The notes under the pieces are model-generated. The model saw only the letters and a list, made by a program, of their open reading frames with translations, was not told where the DNA came from and did not search any database. Both the position numbers and the translations under genes were made by a program. This document shows, in pieces, positions 42,917-50,649 of a stretch of DNA of 64,000 bases. Origin of the DNA: an uncultured Clostridia bacterium (lineage in GTDB: Bacteria > Bacillota > Clostridia > Christensenellales > UBA1242). The DNA lies in assembly GCA_934777435.1 (NCBI GenBank), contig CAKVNK010000001.1, positions 124,001-188,000 on the forward strand, read 5' to 3'. How positions within the stretch are numbered: the stretch's first letter is position 1; every line of letters starts with the position of its first letter.

Positions 42917-44083
42917 TTATAAAACAAATTGCAACACATCAACCACAATAACAAAGGCAAATAATAATATTAAACCAACATTGTTGATTGTGTTAATAAC
43001 TTCACGTTTGATTGGCTTTTTGCGTATCCACTCAATTATTACAAATATCATTTGAAAGCCGTCCAACGCTGGAATTGGCAATAAGTTAAACACTGCAAGG
43101 TTAACTGCAATCAGTGGCAACAAAAGGAACAAGAAATTGAAACTTTGCATTGTCATAGTTGCCATACTCTTGATTGTAGTAACTGGCCCACCCAACGCAG
43201 TGATTGAAAGTTTGCCAGTAAGCAGTTGACCAAAGATAATCAGCACTTTCCATGCCCAACGGCAAGTGAAAGGTATTGCCTGCAACAAGGCTTCACCAAA
43301 TGAATAGTGGTAATACCCTATTGAAATTTCACCAGTGTCTTGATTTGTTGCAAACATTGTCCAGCCTTGCATTTTGCCAGTGCTGTCATACACAACATTG
43401 ATTTTGCCAGTTTGTGTAATTTTTTTGCCATCACGTTTAAGCATAAAATCAATTTCATTTTCAACAATATAATAAGTTTTGCCATTATCTTCAAAACTGT
43501 TTTCAGTAGTTATATCTTCACCCTGATATGTTTTAAAATTTTTGCTTAAATATTCAGTGATAAGGCTATCAAACATATCGTCTTTAACAAAGTCAATTTT
43601 CTTGCCTTCAATACCATAAATCACATCATTTTTTTGCAAATATGTGTAGTTGATTGAAGTTGGTTGAATATTTTTAACTTGCAGTTGTTCATATCCGCAA
43701 GCCATTAAAGCCACAAATGAGAAAATCATAGCACTTAAAAAGTTGAAAAATGCACCACAAAATAGCACAATAAGGCGTTTCCAAGGCTTTTGGTTGTTAA
43801 ACGCTTTTGGATTGTCTGTTCCATCTTCATTTTCGCCAGCAAAGGCACAATAGCCACCAAGTGGAATAAGCCTTAATGTGAAAAGTTCACCATTTTTCTT
43901 TTTTTTCTGTAACAATTTAGGTCCAAAGCCAACGCTAAATTCAGTGATTTCAAACTTTAAAATTTTGCCTGCAATATAGTGCCCAAACTCGTGAATAAGC
44001 ACCATAAGCAACAAAACAACAATGGCTAACAAAATATAGCCAATGTAAGTAAAAGTTGAAGATACGCTTAACATATTAAACAT
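42917..44083 (-). CDS. rseP: Site-2 membrane metalloprotease RseP/RasP
   Basis: An intramembrane zinc protease that cuts anti-sigma factors and leftover signal peptides. The 388-residue protein has HEFGH in the first helix (VLLLMVLIHEFGHYIAGKI), PLGGYCAF, a PDZ-like domain (about 125-245), and the third zinc ligand in NLLPIPALDGFQM. The start could also be the ATG three codons later. It lies between cdsA and the polC-like gene, as in Bacillus (cdsA-dxr-rasP), except that dxr is missing. Confidence 0.95.
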   Translation of the reverse strand: MFNMLSVSSTFTYIGYILLAIVVLLLMVLIHEFGHYIAGKILKFEITEFSVGFGPKLLQKKKKNGELFTLRLIPLGGYCAFAGENEDGTDNPKAFNNQKPWKRLIVLFCGAFFNFLSAMIFSFVALMACGYEQLQVKNIQPTSINYTYLQKNDVIYGIEGKKIDFVKDDMFDSLITEYLSKNFKTYQGEDITTENSFEDNGKTYYIVENEIDFMLKRDGKKITQTGKINVVYDSTGKMQGWTMFATNQDTGEISIGYYHYSFGEALLQAIPFTCRWAWKVLIIFGQLLTGKLSITALGGPVTTIKSMATMTMQSFNFLFLLLPLIAVNLAVFNLLPIPALDGFQMIFVIIEWIRKKPIKREVINTINNVGLILLFAFVIVVDVLQFVL

Positions 44084-44494
44084 ATAAAATGTATATTGCT
44101 CCGTAAATTGATGATTATAATTTATATTAATTTTTTAAAGCAAACTTAATTACCAAATAATCTGATTTCAATAATTATTAATTGAATAATATTAATCGAA
44201 ACTACATTAATAATGCATCAGAATATATCAGTAATATAATATTTCTGCTTTTAACCTTTAATTCAAAAATTAACACAATTTTAAGCAATCACACTTAAAA
44301 ATTTTGTGTTAATTTATCTTTTGTTTTGTTTTTTCTGATTTATAGTTCAAATATCTTTTATTTGATATTTCAAACTTCCTTGCTTGATTTATTAATTAAT
44401 TTAAACCCACTTAATAACGTTTTAATCAACCTTTTAAATTTATCAAATTCAAAGCGATATACGATAGGTCTATTTAATAGTTAACTTATCAAAA
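44084..44494. other. Intergenic region between cdsA and rseP, where dxr is often found
   Basis: About 410 AT-rich bases with no coding frame. It contains a long hairpin (44267-44315). No relic of dxr, the gene usual at this position, was recognised. Confidence 0.55.
44267..44315 (-). terminator. Long hairpin after the frr-uppS-cdsA unit
   Basis: AAATTAACACAA plus TTTTAAG on the left (44267-44285) pairs with the complementary stretch at 44294-44315 around an 8-base loop. The 19-bp stem has one 3-base bulge. On the minus strand a T5 run follows, so it may end the cdsA transcript, although it lies about 180 bases after the stop. The plus side is also T-rich. Confidence 0.55.
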
Positions 44495-45394
44495 TTAAAT
44501 TAAAACACAAACCAAAATGATATAGATGAAAGTTGAAACAAATGACATTGCATCAATCCTATCCATCATACCACCATGTCCAGGGAAAATTGTTCCGCTA
44601 TCTTTAACATCTGCTCTACGCTTCAAATAGCTTTCAAACAAATCGCCTGCTTGACCAACTGCTGAAGCCACAAAGCCGATAAGCATAAAGTGCCACCACT
44701 CCATATTAAGGTTGGTCAAAATTGGTTGCCAGCCGTTGTAGAAACGCACAACAACATAAACAAGCATAGCACCAAACACGCCACCGATTATGCCACCAAC
44801 TGCCCCACTGATTGTTTTGTTAGGGCTGATTTTTGGTGCAAGTTTTGGGCCTTTAAATGCTGAACCGATAAGATATGCAAATGTGTCTGTAAGCATTGTA
44901 ACAGCAAACACCAAAAGGATAAATGGCACTGAAAATCTTGTAACGCTTGTGTATGCGTCCATACGGTTAATTGCAAGCAATGTGCCAAACATAAATGTTG
45001 GGTAAAGGCAGTTAATTAATGTATAAATACCTGTTTTAAATGCAACACGGAAGCCTGCTTGAGTGTTTGAAAAGAACTCAAACAAACAAACCAAAAATGC
45101 GTAAACTAACACTGCCCCAATTTGGATAAGTGCAACAAAGCCAATATTCATTTTGCCGTTGCAAATAAGCAAAATAACATAGTTCAGCACAATATAAAAC
45201 ATACTAAATATGCGGTTAGGCTCTTTTTCACGCTTTGCTAAAATATTTGCCATCTCGTTGCTTGCAACAAAGCAAATAAAGATAACAAATATATCAAAAA
45301 TGTAATCGCCAATATTGTTAGGCAAAAACTTGCTTGCGATTGCTAAAGCTGTTGCCAAAACAATAAAAATACTTGTTAAAAATCTCTTTTTCAT
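44495..45394 (-). CDS. cdsA: Phosphatidate cytidylyltransferase
   Basis: CdsA makes CDP-diacylglycerol, the precursor of membrane phospholipids. The 299-residue protein has about eight helices and the family signature near the C-terminus (KISPNKTISGAVGGIIGG and DSGTIFPGHGGMMDRIDAMSF). It overlaps uppS by 4 bases. Order frr-uppS-cdsA is the usual one. Confidence 0.96.
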   Translation of the reverse strand: MKKRFLTSIFIVLATALAIASKFLPNNIGDYIFDIFVIFICFVASNEMANILAKREKEPNRIFSMFYIVLNYVILLICNGKMNIGFVALIQIGAVLVYAFLVCLFEFFSNTQAGFRVAFKTGIYTLINCLYPTFMFGTLLAINRMDAYTSVTRFSVPFILLVFAVTMLTDTFAYLIGSAFKGPKLAPKISPNKTISGAVGGIIGGVFGAMLVYVVVRFYNGWQPILTNLNMEWWHFMLIGFVASAVGQAGDLFESYLKRRADVKDSGTIFPGHGGMMDRIDAMSFVSTFIYIILVCVLI

Positions 45395-46116
45395 TTGTCT
45401 TCCTTTATCGCGCCAAATCTACGCTCTCTCTTTAAATAATTTTTTAATGCTTTAACCAAATCATATTTTGTAAATGCTGGCCAATATGTTTTTGGAAAAC
45501 TCCACTCTGCATATGATGCCTGCCAAACCATAAAGTTGCTTGTGCGTTGCTCACCAGATGTGCGAATAACAAAGTCAAGTGGCAACAATTCTGCTGAATA
45601 TAGGCGTTTTTCAAGTTCTTCTTTTGTTATTGTTGTTACGCCGTCAGCAATACATTTATTCACCGCCATAAGCACTTCTTGTTGACCGCCATAATTGATA
45701 CAAGGGTTTAAAATAAAGCCAGTTTTTGATTTAGTTTGTTGCATTAATTTCACCGCTTTTTGCCTTATATTAACTGGTATGCGTTCGTCTGACATATCAC
45801 CAGAAATAATAACACGCACGTCTTGGTTCAAATACTCTTTTTCATATTCATCAAGCATTTGGTCAAAAAGTTGCATAAGATAGTCAACTTCTTTTTTAGG
45901 ACGTTTCCAATTTTCAGCCGAAAAGCAGTAAAGTGAAAGGTTTTTGATACCCAGTTCACGCACAAATTCGATTTGCTTTTTAAGGTTTTCAAAACCGTAT
46001 TTATGCCCTATCATACGCACCATACCACGCTTTTTTGCCCATCTACCATTGCCGTCAATAATCAATGCAATGTGCTGTGGCAAACGTGGGTTGTTTTTAA
46101 GTTTTTGAATATTCAT
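45391..46116 (-). CDS. uppS: Undecaprenyl diphosphate synthase
   Basis: UppS builds the C55 lipid carrier for peptidoglycan from farnesyl and isopentenyl diphosphate. The 241-residue protein has HIALIIDGNGRWAKKRGM with the catalytic Asp, GHKYGFENLKK, LSLYCFSAENWKRP and the C-terminal RTSGEQRTSNFMVWQASYAE. It overlaps frr by 1 base and cdsA by 4, so all three are coupled. Confidence 0.97.
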   Translation of the reverse strand: MNIQKLKNNPRLPQHIALIIDGNGRWAKKRGMVRMIGHKYGFENLKKQIEFVRELGIKNLSLYCFSAENWKRPKKEVDYLMQLFDQMLDEYEKEYLNQDVRVIISGDMSDERIPVNIRQKAVKLMQQTKSKTGFILNPCINYGGQQEVLMAVNKCIADGVTTITKEELEKRLYSAELLPLDFVIRTSGEQRTSNFMVWQASYAEWSFPKTYWPAFTKYDLVKALKNYLKRERRFGAIKEDK

Positions 46117-46682
46117 TAAACTTCCATTATTTCTTGAATTTTCCTTTCGCAGGCGACATCTGCTTTATCTGTGTAAGTATCCAAACTCTTTTGCACATCT
46201 TTTTCAAGACCTGCTAAATCGTCTTCACTAATTGTGCTGTTCTTTTTCATGTCCTTAAACACGTCAAGGCAATCACGGCGTGCGTTACGCATTGCAATTT
46301 TTGCTTCTTCCAACAATTTTTTTGCATCTTTGCTGTATTCACGTCTGCGTTCTTCTGTAAGCATTGGGAAACCAACACGGATAATTTTGCCATCATCACT
46401 AACAGAAACACCCAAATTTGCCGCTTCAATGCCAGTTTTGATTGCTTTAAGTGTGCTTGCATCCCATGGTGACACTACTAACATACGTGCGTCTTGCACA
46501 ATAATATTTGAAGTTTGGTTAATTGGTGTGCGTGTGCCATAATAATCAACCTTAATGCCTTCAATAAGTTTTGGGTTTGCCCTGCCAACACGGATAAGCA
46601 TTAACTCATCAATAAAATGGTTGAATTGTTTTTCTAACTTTTCTTCAAAGTCCATCATAGTCATTTCAACGTCTTCGTTCAT
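46116..46682 (-). CDS. frr: Ribosome recycling factor
   Basis: RRF splits post-termination ribosomes with EF-G. The 188-residue protein has the family core (RVGRANPKLIEGIKVDYYGT, WDASTLKAIKTGIEAANLGV, FPMLTEERRREYSKDAKKL). AAGGAG lies 10 bases before the ATG. In many Firmicutes pyrH lies between tsf and frr; here the two are separated only by a terminator and about 170 bases. Confidence 0.97.
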   Translation of the reverse strand: MNEDVEMTMMDFEEKLEKQFNHFIDELMLIRVGRANPKLIEGIKVDYYGTRTPINQTSNIIVQDARMLVVSPWDASTLKAIKTGIEAANLGVSVSDDGKIIRVGFPMLTEERRREYSKDAKKLLEEAKIAMRNARRDCLDVFKDMKKNSTISEDDLAGLEKDVQKSLDTYTDKADVACERKIQEIMEV

Positions 46683-46767
46683 TAAAAAATTTCTCCTTAA
46701 AACAAAATAGATTTATTTAATTAAAATATAACTAATATAATCTAAAATATAATAACTAAAAGCAAAA

Positions 46768-46798
46768 AAAATAGCAAGTAAAATTAACTTGCTATTTT
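46768..46798 (-). terminator. rpsB-tsf terminator
   Basis: AAAATAGCAAGT (46768-46779), a 7-base loop and ACTTGCTATTTT (46787-46798) give a 12-bp stem, with a long T run on the minus strand. It lies 53 bases after the tsf stop. Confidence 0.88.
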
Positions 46799-46851
46799 GT
46801 CTTTAAATAAACATCTTAACAATATCTTCAACTGTTTTAAAGATTTTAAGA

Positions 46852-47511
46852 TTATTTCATTTGAGATTGTGCAGCAACTTCTGCAGCAAAGTCGTCATTA
46901 CGTTTTTCAAGGCCTTCACCCATTACCATAAGTGTGAAACGACGGATTGTGATTTTTTCACCAATCTTTGCAATAAGACCAGTTAAAACATCTTTAACTT
47001 TCTTTTTGCCGTCTGGGTCTTTGATGTAAACTTGTTCCATCAAAACAACTTCTTCATAGTATTTGTTGATTTTACCTTCAACAATTTTGTCAACAATATT
47101 GGCTGGTTTGCCTTCGTTGATAAGTTGAGCACGGTAAATTTCTTTTTCTTTTTCAACTAAATCTTGTGGTACTTCGTTGATATTTACACAAATTGGACGT
47201 GATGCAACAACTTGCATTGCAAGGTTGTGTGCAAATTCACGCAATTCTTCGTTTTTAGCGGCGAAGTCTGTTTCAGTGTTGATTTCAATAAGTGAAGCAA
47301 AACTGCCATTGCCATGAACATAACTTTCAATAAAGCCTTCTGCTGCAATACGGCCTTCTTTTTTGGCTGCTTTCGCAACACCACGTTCACGTAAAATTTC
47401 AACGGCTTTGTCTACATTACCATCTGCTTCGGTTAATGCTTTTTTGCAGTCCATCATGCCTGCACCTGTCATATCTCTTAAATTTGCAACGTCTTTTGCT
47501 GTAATAACCAT
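46852..47511 (-). CDS. tsf: Elongation factor Ts, short form
   Basis: EF-Ts is the exchange factor that restores EF-Tu-GTP. The 219-residue protein begins MVITAKDVANLRDMTGAGMMDCKKAL and has the TDFAAKNEELREFAHNLAMQV motif that contacts EF-Tu. It is shorter than the common 290 residues and lacks most of the second half of the core domain, similar in size to compact EF-Ts forms. The start at 47511 has GGGGGA upstream; the longer frame would overlap rpsB. Confidence 0.96.
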   Translation of the reverse strand: MVITAKDVANLRDMTGAGMMDCKKALTEADGNVDKAVEILRERGVAKAAKKEGRIAAEGFIESYVHGNGSFASLIEINTETDFAAKNEELREFAHNLAMQVVASRPICVNINEVPQDLVEKEKEIYRAQLINEGKPANIVDKIVEGKINKYYEEVVLMEQVYIKDPDGKKKVKDVLTGLIAKIGEKITIRRFTLMVMGEGLEKRNDDFAAEVAAQSQMK

Positions 47512-47524
47512 AAAATCCCCCTTT

Positions 47525-48364
47525 CTATTCTTTAACTGGTTGTTCAGTTGCTTCTGCTTTTTTTGCAACACGTTTACGTGCTGGTTTTTCTGCTGGTTTT
47601 TCGTCTTCTTTAACGATTTCGCCAGTAACCATTGCTTCCATGCTTACATCTTCATCTTCAGCGTTAAGGTCGTGTAAAATTTCGCCACCTTTTGCTTCCA
47701 TAATAGCGTCTGTTAAAGCACTAAGGATAAGTTTAACTGAACCGATAGCATCATCATTTGCTGGGATGCAAACTGTAACATCATCTGGATCGCTGTTTGT
47801 ATCAACAATACCAACAGTTGGAATACCAAGACGTTTTGCTTCTTTAACTGCAATATGTTCCATGTGTGGGTCAACCAAAATGATAAGACCTGGAATTGAA
47901 GTCATATCTTTGATACCGCTAAGGTTTGCAGCAAGTTTATCACGTTCTGCTTTAAGTTTGATAACTTCTTTTTTAGGCAACAAATCGAAATCGCCAAGTG
48001 TTTCCATATTGTTAAGTTTGTTCATGCGGTCAATACGTTTACGGATTGTTGTGAAGTTAGTAAGTGTACCGCCCAACCAACGTGTGTTAACATAGAACAT
48101 ACCACAACGTTCTGCTTCTTGTTTAACAGTTTCGCTGGCTTGTTTCTTTGTGCCAACAAATAATACGTTTGCACCTGCAAGCACTTTTTCTTTGATGAAT
48201 ACATATGCTGCATCAATTTGTTTTGAAGTATCTTCAAGGTTCAAAATGTGAATATCATTTCTGCTTGTGTAAATATACTTCTTCATTTTTGGGTTCCATT
48301 TACGGGTTTGGTGACCGAAATGACAACCAGCCTCTAATAATTGTTTCATTGAAATAACTGACAT
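47525..48364 (-). CDS. rpsB: 30S ribosomal protein S2
   Basis: S2 joins the 30S subunit late and recruits S1. The 279-residue protein begins MSVISMKQLLEAGCHFGHQT and has RWLGGTLTNF and the typical DTNSDPDDV segment. A C-terminal extension of about 45 charged, Lys/Glu-rich residues is longer than in most S2 proteins. GGAGG lies upstream of 48364. It is followed by tsf after 13 bases. Confidence 0.97.
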   Translation of the reverse strand: MSVISMKQLLEAGCHFGHQTRKWNPKMKKYIYTSRNDIHILNLEDTSKQIDAAYVFIKEKVLAGANVLFVGTKKQASETVKQEAERCGMFYVNTRWLGGTLTNFTTIRKRIDRMNKLNNMETLGDFDLLPKKEVIKLKAERDKLAANLSGIKDMTSIPGLIILVDPHMEHIAVKEAKRLGIPTVGIVDTNSDPDDVTVCIPANDDAIGSVKLILSALTDAIMEAKGGEILHDLNAEDEDVSMEAMVTGEIVKEDEKPAEKPARKRVAKKAEATEQPVKE

Positions 48365-48473
48365 TAATTTATACCTCCTGTTTGTCTCTTCCCCATTATT
48401 CATTTTGCTTTAAAACCATATTTAGGCAACAGATAAGCAATCGTAATGGGTGCTTTTTTCATTGAACAAGCAA

Positions 48474-48502
48474 ATACTAACAAAAAAACAAAAAAAAGTC
48501 AA
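48474..48502 (-). promoter_or_regulatory. rpsB-tsf promoter
   Basis: TTGACT (48497-48502) and TAGTAT (48474-48479) on the minus strand, 17 bases apart. The leader of roughly 100 bases to rpsB could carry regulation, but I saw no clear S2-binding fold. Confidence 0.7.
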
Positions 48503-48633
48503 CAATATATTGACAATTTTTTGCTTAATAATATCAAACTAAATTCAACTAAATTATTTAAGCCATTGCGTGTTATAAAAGAAACACACAAACTTTAAGT
48601 CTTCAACTTAAAAGGTGTTAAATAAAGCAATGT

Positions 48634-48972
48634 TTATTTTTTACCTTCGTCTTCGCCTTGGTCTAACAATGCTTGGTAAACTTCCAAAACATCATCAATA
48701 ATTTGTTGGTCGCTAACAACTTCAAGTGATTGTTTTTGCTCATCAATTTCAAACAAAACACCTTCACCTTCATTAACCCCTTGCATTGGTGTGATAGGAA
48801 TTAAAATTGCATAAAGTGCATTTGTGCGGTCAAGCGGAATCAAAGCCACTTGTTCAAATGTGATTGGATTTTGTTGATCGTCAAAAAGCACAATATTTTC
48901 TGTGTTATTTTCGTCCAAAATTTGTTCTATTGGGTTTTTAGCAACCACTTTTTTTGTTCTTTTATTTTCCAT
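48634..48972 (-). CDS. DUF1292 family protein
   Basis: A 112-residue acidic protein of the DUF1292 (YrzB-like) family. The recognisable core is IVLFDDQQNPITFEQVALIPLDRTNALYAIL followed by GEGVLFEID. The function is unknown. In Bacillus a DUF1292 gene follows the RuvX gene (yrrK-yrzB), and here its start overlaps the ruvX stop by 1 base. AAGGAG precedes the ATG. Confidence 0.9.
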   Translation of the reverse strand: MENKRTKKVVAKNPIEQILDENNTENIVLFDDQQNPITFEQVALIPLDRTNALYAILIPITPMQGVNEGEGVLFEIDEQKQSLEVVSDQQIIDDVLEVYQALLDQGEDEGKK

Positions 48973-49388
48973 TAATATCTCCTTATATTATCTAAATAAT
49001 CTTGCAATATAATTGAAGCAGCAACGGCATCTAATTTTTGTTTACGCTTTTTCCAATCTCTTTCAGTTTGTTTAAGCACATCTTCAGCCATAGCAGAAGA
49101 AAGGCGTTCATCAACAAAAATGATTTGAACTGCAAGTTTGGCTTGCAATTCGTTCATAAATGCACGTGTTTCAACAGCAATTTCTTGCTCCTCACCCTGC
49201 ATATTCATAGGCAAACCACACACAATTTCGTCAACTTTGTTTTTTTCAACCAAATCAACAAAATGCTGAATATCTTGCGAGTCCCCTTGCCTTACGTAAA
49301 CTTCATATGGTGAAGCCAAAAATTTTGTTTCATCACTAAAAGCCACACCTATACGTCTTAATCCAAAATCAATTCCCATTGCTTTCAT
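48972..49388 (-). CDS. ruvX: Holliday junction resolvase-like RuvX/YqgF
   Basis: An RNase H-fold nuclease of the YqgF family, thought to act on 16S rRNA 5' ends and reported to cut Holliday junctions. The 138-residue protein has AMGIDFGLRRIGVAFSDE, VCGLPMNMQGEEQEIA, FVDERLSS and KLDAVAASIILQDYL with the catalytic Asp residues. I use the ATG at 49388. No ribosome site precedes it, and a promoter lies immediately upstream, so the mRNA may be leaderless. Confidence 0.94.
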   Translation of the reverse strand: MKAMGIDFGLRRIGVAFSDETKFLASPYEVYVRQGDSQDIQHFVDLVEKNKVDEIVCGLPMNMQGEEQEIAVETRAFMNELQAKLAVQIIFVDERLSSAMAEDVLKQTERDWKKRKQKLDAVAASIILQDYLDNIRRY

Positions 49389-49396
49389 ACTATTAT

Positions 49397-49425
49397 ATTT
49401 TAGCATATTGGCTTTTTATTGTAAA
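49397..49425 (-). promoter_or_regulatory. ruvX promoter close to the start codon
   Basis: TTTACA (49420-49425) and TAAAAT (49397-49402) on the minus strand, 17 bases apart. Only 8 bases separate the -10 from the ATG, so transcription would begin about at the start codon. An overlapping TATAAT would place the start slightly inside the gene. Confidence 0.55.
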
Positions 49426-49481
49426 GAAAACACCACGCATAATTTGTTAAATCATAAATTAAAATTCAATAAATAACCATT

Positions 49482-49509
49482 AAAAAAAGGACTTATTAAA
49501 GCCCTTTTT
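49482..49509 (-). terminator. Terminator of the YtxH-like gene
   Basis: On the minus strand AAAAAGGGCTT, loop TAAT and AAGTCCTTTTTTT pair with one G-U. It lies 11 bases after the stop codon. Confidence 0.75.
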
Positions 49510-49519
49510 GATTACAAAT

Positions 49520-49702
49520 TTAGTTGGTTTCTTGTTGTTTTGATTTTTTTGTTTGAGTTTTGATTTCTTCGGCAACATCAGTGATAATTTCCTTACCCTT
49601 TTCAACACCCTTTTGCACCGTATCCGCCACTGGTTTGTTGCATTTACAAGTGATTGCACCAACAACAAAGCCAAGCCCCATACCAATTAATAAATCTTTC
49701 AT
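49520..49702 (-). CDS. Small YtxH-like membrane protein
   Basis: A 60-residue protein with an N-terminal hydrophobic segment (LLIGMGLGFVVGAITC, about 4-19) and an amphipathic Lys/Glu-rich tail (VEKGKEIITDVAEEIKTQTK). This layout matches small YtxH-type proteins linked to stress. A CKCNK motif follows the helix. AAGGGGG lies 4 bases before the ATG. It forms a single-gene unit between two terminators. An overlapping longer frame (49480-49686) is a shadow. Confidence 0.75.
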   Translation of the reverse strand: MKDLLIGMGLGFVVGAITCKCNKPVADTVQKGVEKGKEIITDVAEEIKTQTKKSKQQETN

Positions 49703-49828
49703 ATTTCCCCCTTACTCTATTGTCTGCCAAAATATAAAAAATATGTAAAAATTTGTAAAAATCTTATTGTTAATTTATAAGTTGCAACAGCACCAATTAA
49801 TTAATAGATTAATCAAACAACACAATAA

Positions 49829-49857
49829 AAAACAGGCTGAAATTAGCCTGCTTTTTT
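49829..49857 (-). terminator. Terminator after nifS and the NifU-like gene
   Basis: CAGGCT (49833-49838), a 6-base loop and AGCCTG (49845-49850), with T runs on both strands. It lies 58 bases after the stop of the NifU-like gene. Confidence 0.83.
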
Positions 49858-49914
49858 ATGAATACAACAAACCATATTTATGAGCATAGCAAAATAAATT
49901 GGTTAATTAATATA

Positions 49915-50649
49915 TTAGTCTTCTTTTTTGTTGAAGAAATCTGCAAAAAGTGGATTATCAAAAATGCCACCTTCAAAAACAAGTTTTTTGGGTCTACCCC
50001 TCTTTTTAGGTTGGTTTTCAGCTTGTTCTTGTTTTGGTTGTTCAACTGGTTTATCTTCTTTTGGTTGTTCTTCAACCTTTTCTTCTGGCTTATAGTCAAC
50101 TGCAAATCCAGGGTCAAGCAAAACGCCTTCTTCTGGCCTTGTAACAACAAAATTTTCACCAAAGTCTGACAAATCGTCAGTGTTATCTTCGGTTGTTTCT
50201 TCGTCTGCTGTTTCTTCTGTTGTTGTGTTGTTTGTTTCAGCGTCTAAAACAATTTTTTTCTTTCTGCCACGGGTTGATTTTGGTTTGCCTTCTTTTTCAC
50301 GCGCTTCAATATAGTTTTCAATAGCCAAATCTAAACACTCAATGCAGAAAGTGATGTCAATATCGCTATCTTCACCAAGGTTACGTTTAACAACTGATTG
50401 GTCAAGCATAACGCTATCAATGCTTTTGCCAATAACCATTTTTGTGATTGTTGAACAAATTGCAACTATGTATGGGTTTGCTTGTGCACGGAAGTTACAA
50501 GCGGTTATCAAATCGTTTTCAATACGAAGTGAGAATTCAACGTTTGCAGTACCTTCAAGGTTTGAAAGGCTTGCAATGCCGTCTGGTTTCATAATTCTGC
50601 CTGCGTTAACTGGGTTTGCAAATAAATTTAAAACTGTTTTGCTATACAT
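49915..50649 (-). CDS. Divergent NifU/IscU-like protein with AT-hook-like tail
   Basis: The 244-residue protein starts like an Fe-S scaffold (YSKTVLNLFANPVNAGRI) and keeps the fold pattern to about residue 118. Of the three cluster cysteines of IscU, two are absent: the CGD site reads TANVE and the GCG site reads QANPY. Only the third (C102, TFCIECLDLAI) remains, with extra C51, C65 and C105. After residue 120 comes STRGRKKK, then about 80 acidic residues, then KKRGRPKK and a short end. RGRP is the AT-hook core. It follows nifS with a 1-base overlap. I infer a scaffold-derived protein with a new role, perhaps DNA contact; normal cluster assembly is doubtful. Confidence 0.8.
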   Translation of the reverse strand: MYSKTVLNLFANPVNAGRIMKPDGIASLSNLEGTANVEFSLRIENDLITACNFRAQANPYIVAICSTITKMVIGKSIDSVMLDQSVVKRNLGEDSDIDITFCIECLDLAIENYIEAREKEGKPKSTRGRKKKIVLDAETNNTTTEETADEETTEDNTDDLSDFGENFVVTRPEEGVLLDPGFAVDYKPEEKVEEQPKEDKPVEQPKQEQAENQPKKRGRPKKLVFEGGIFDNPLFADFFNKKED

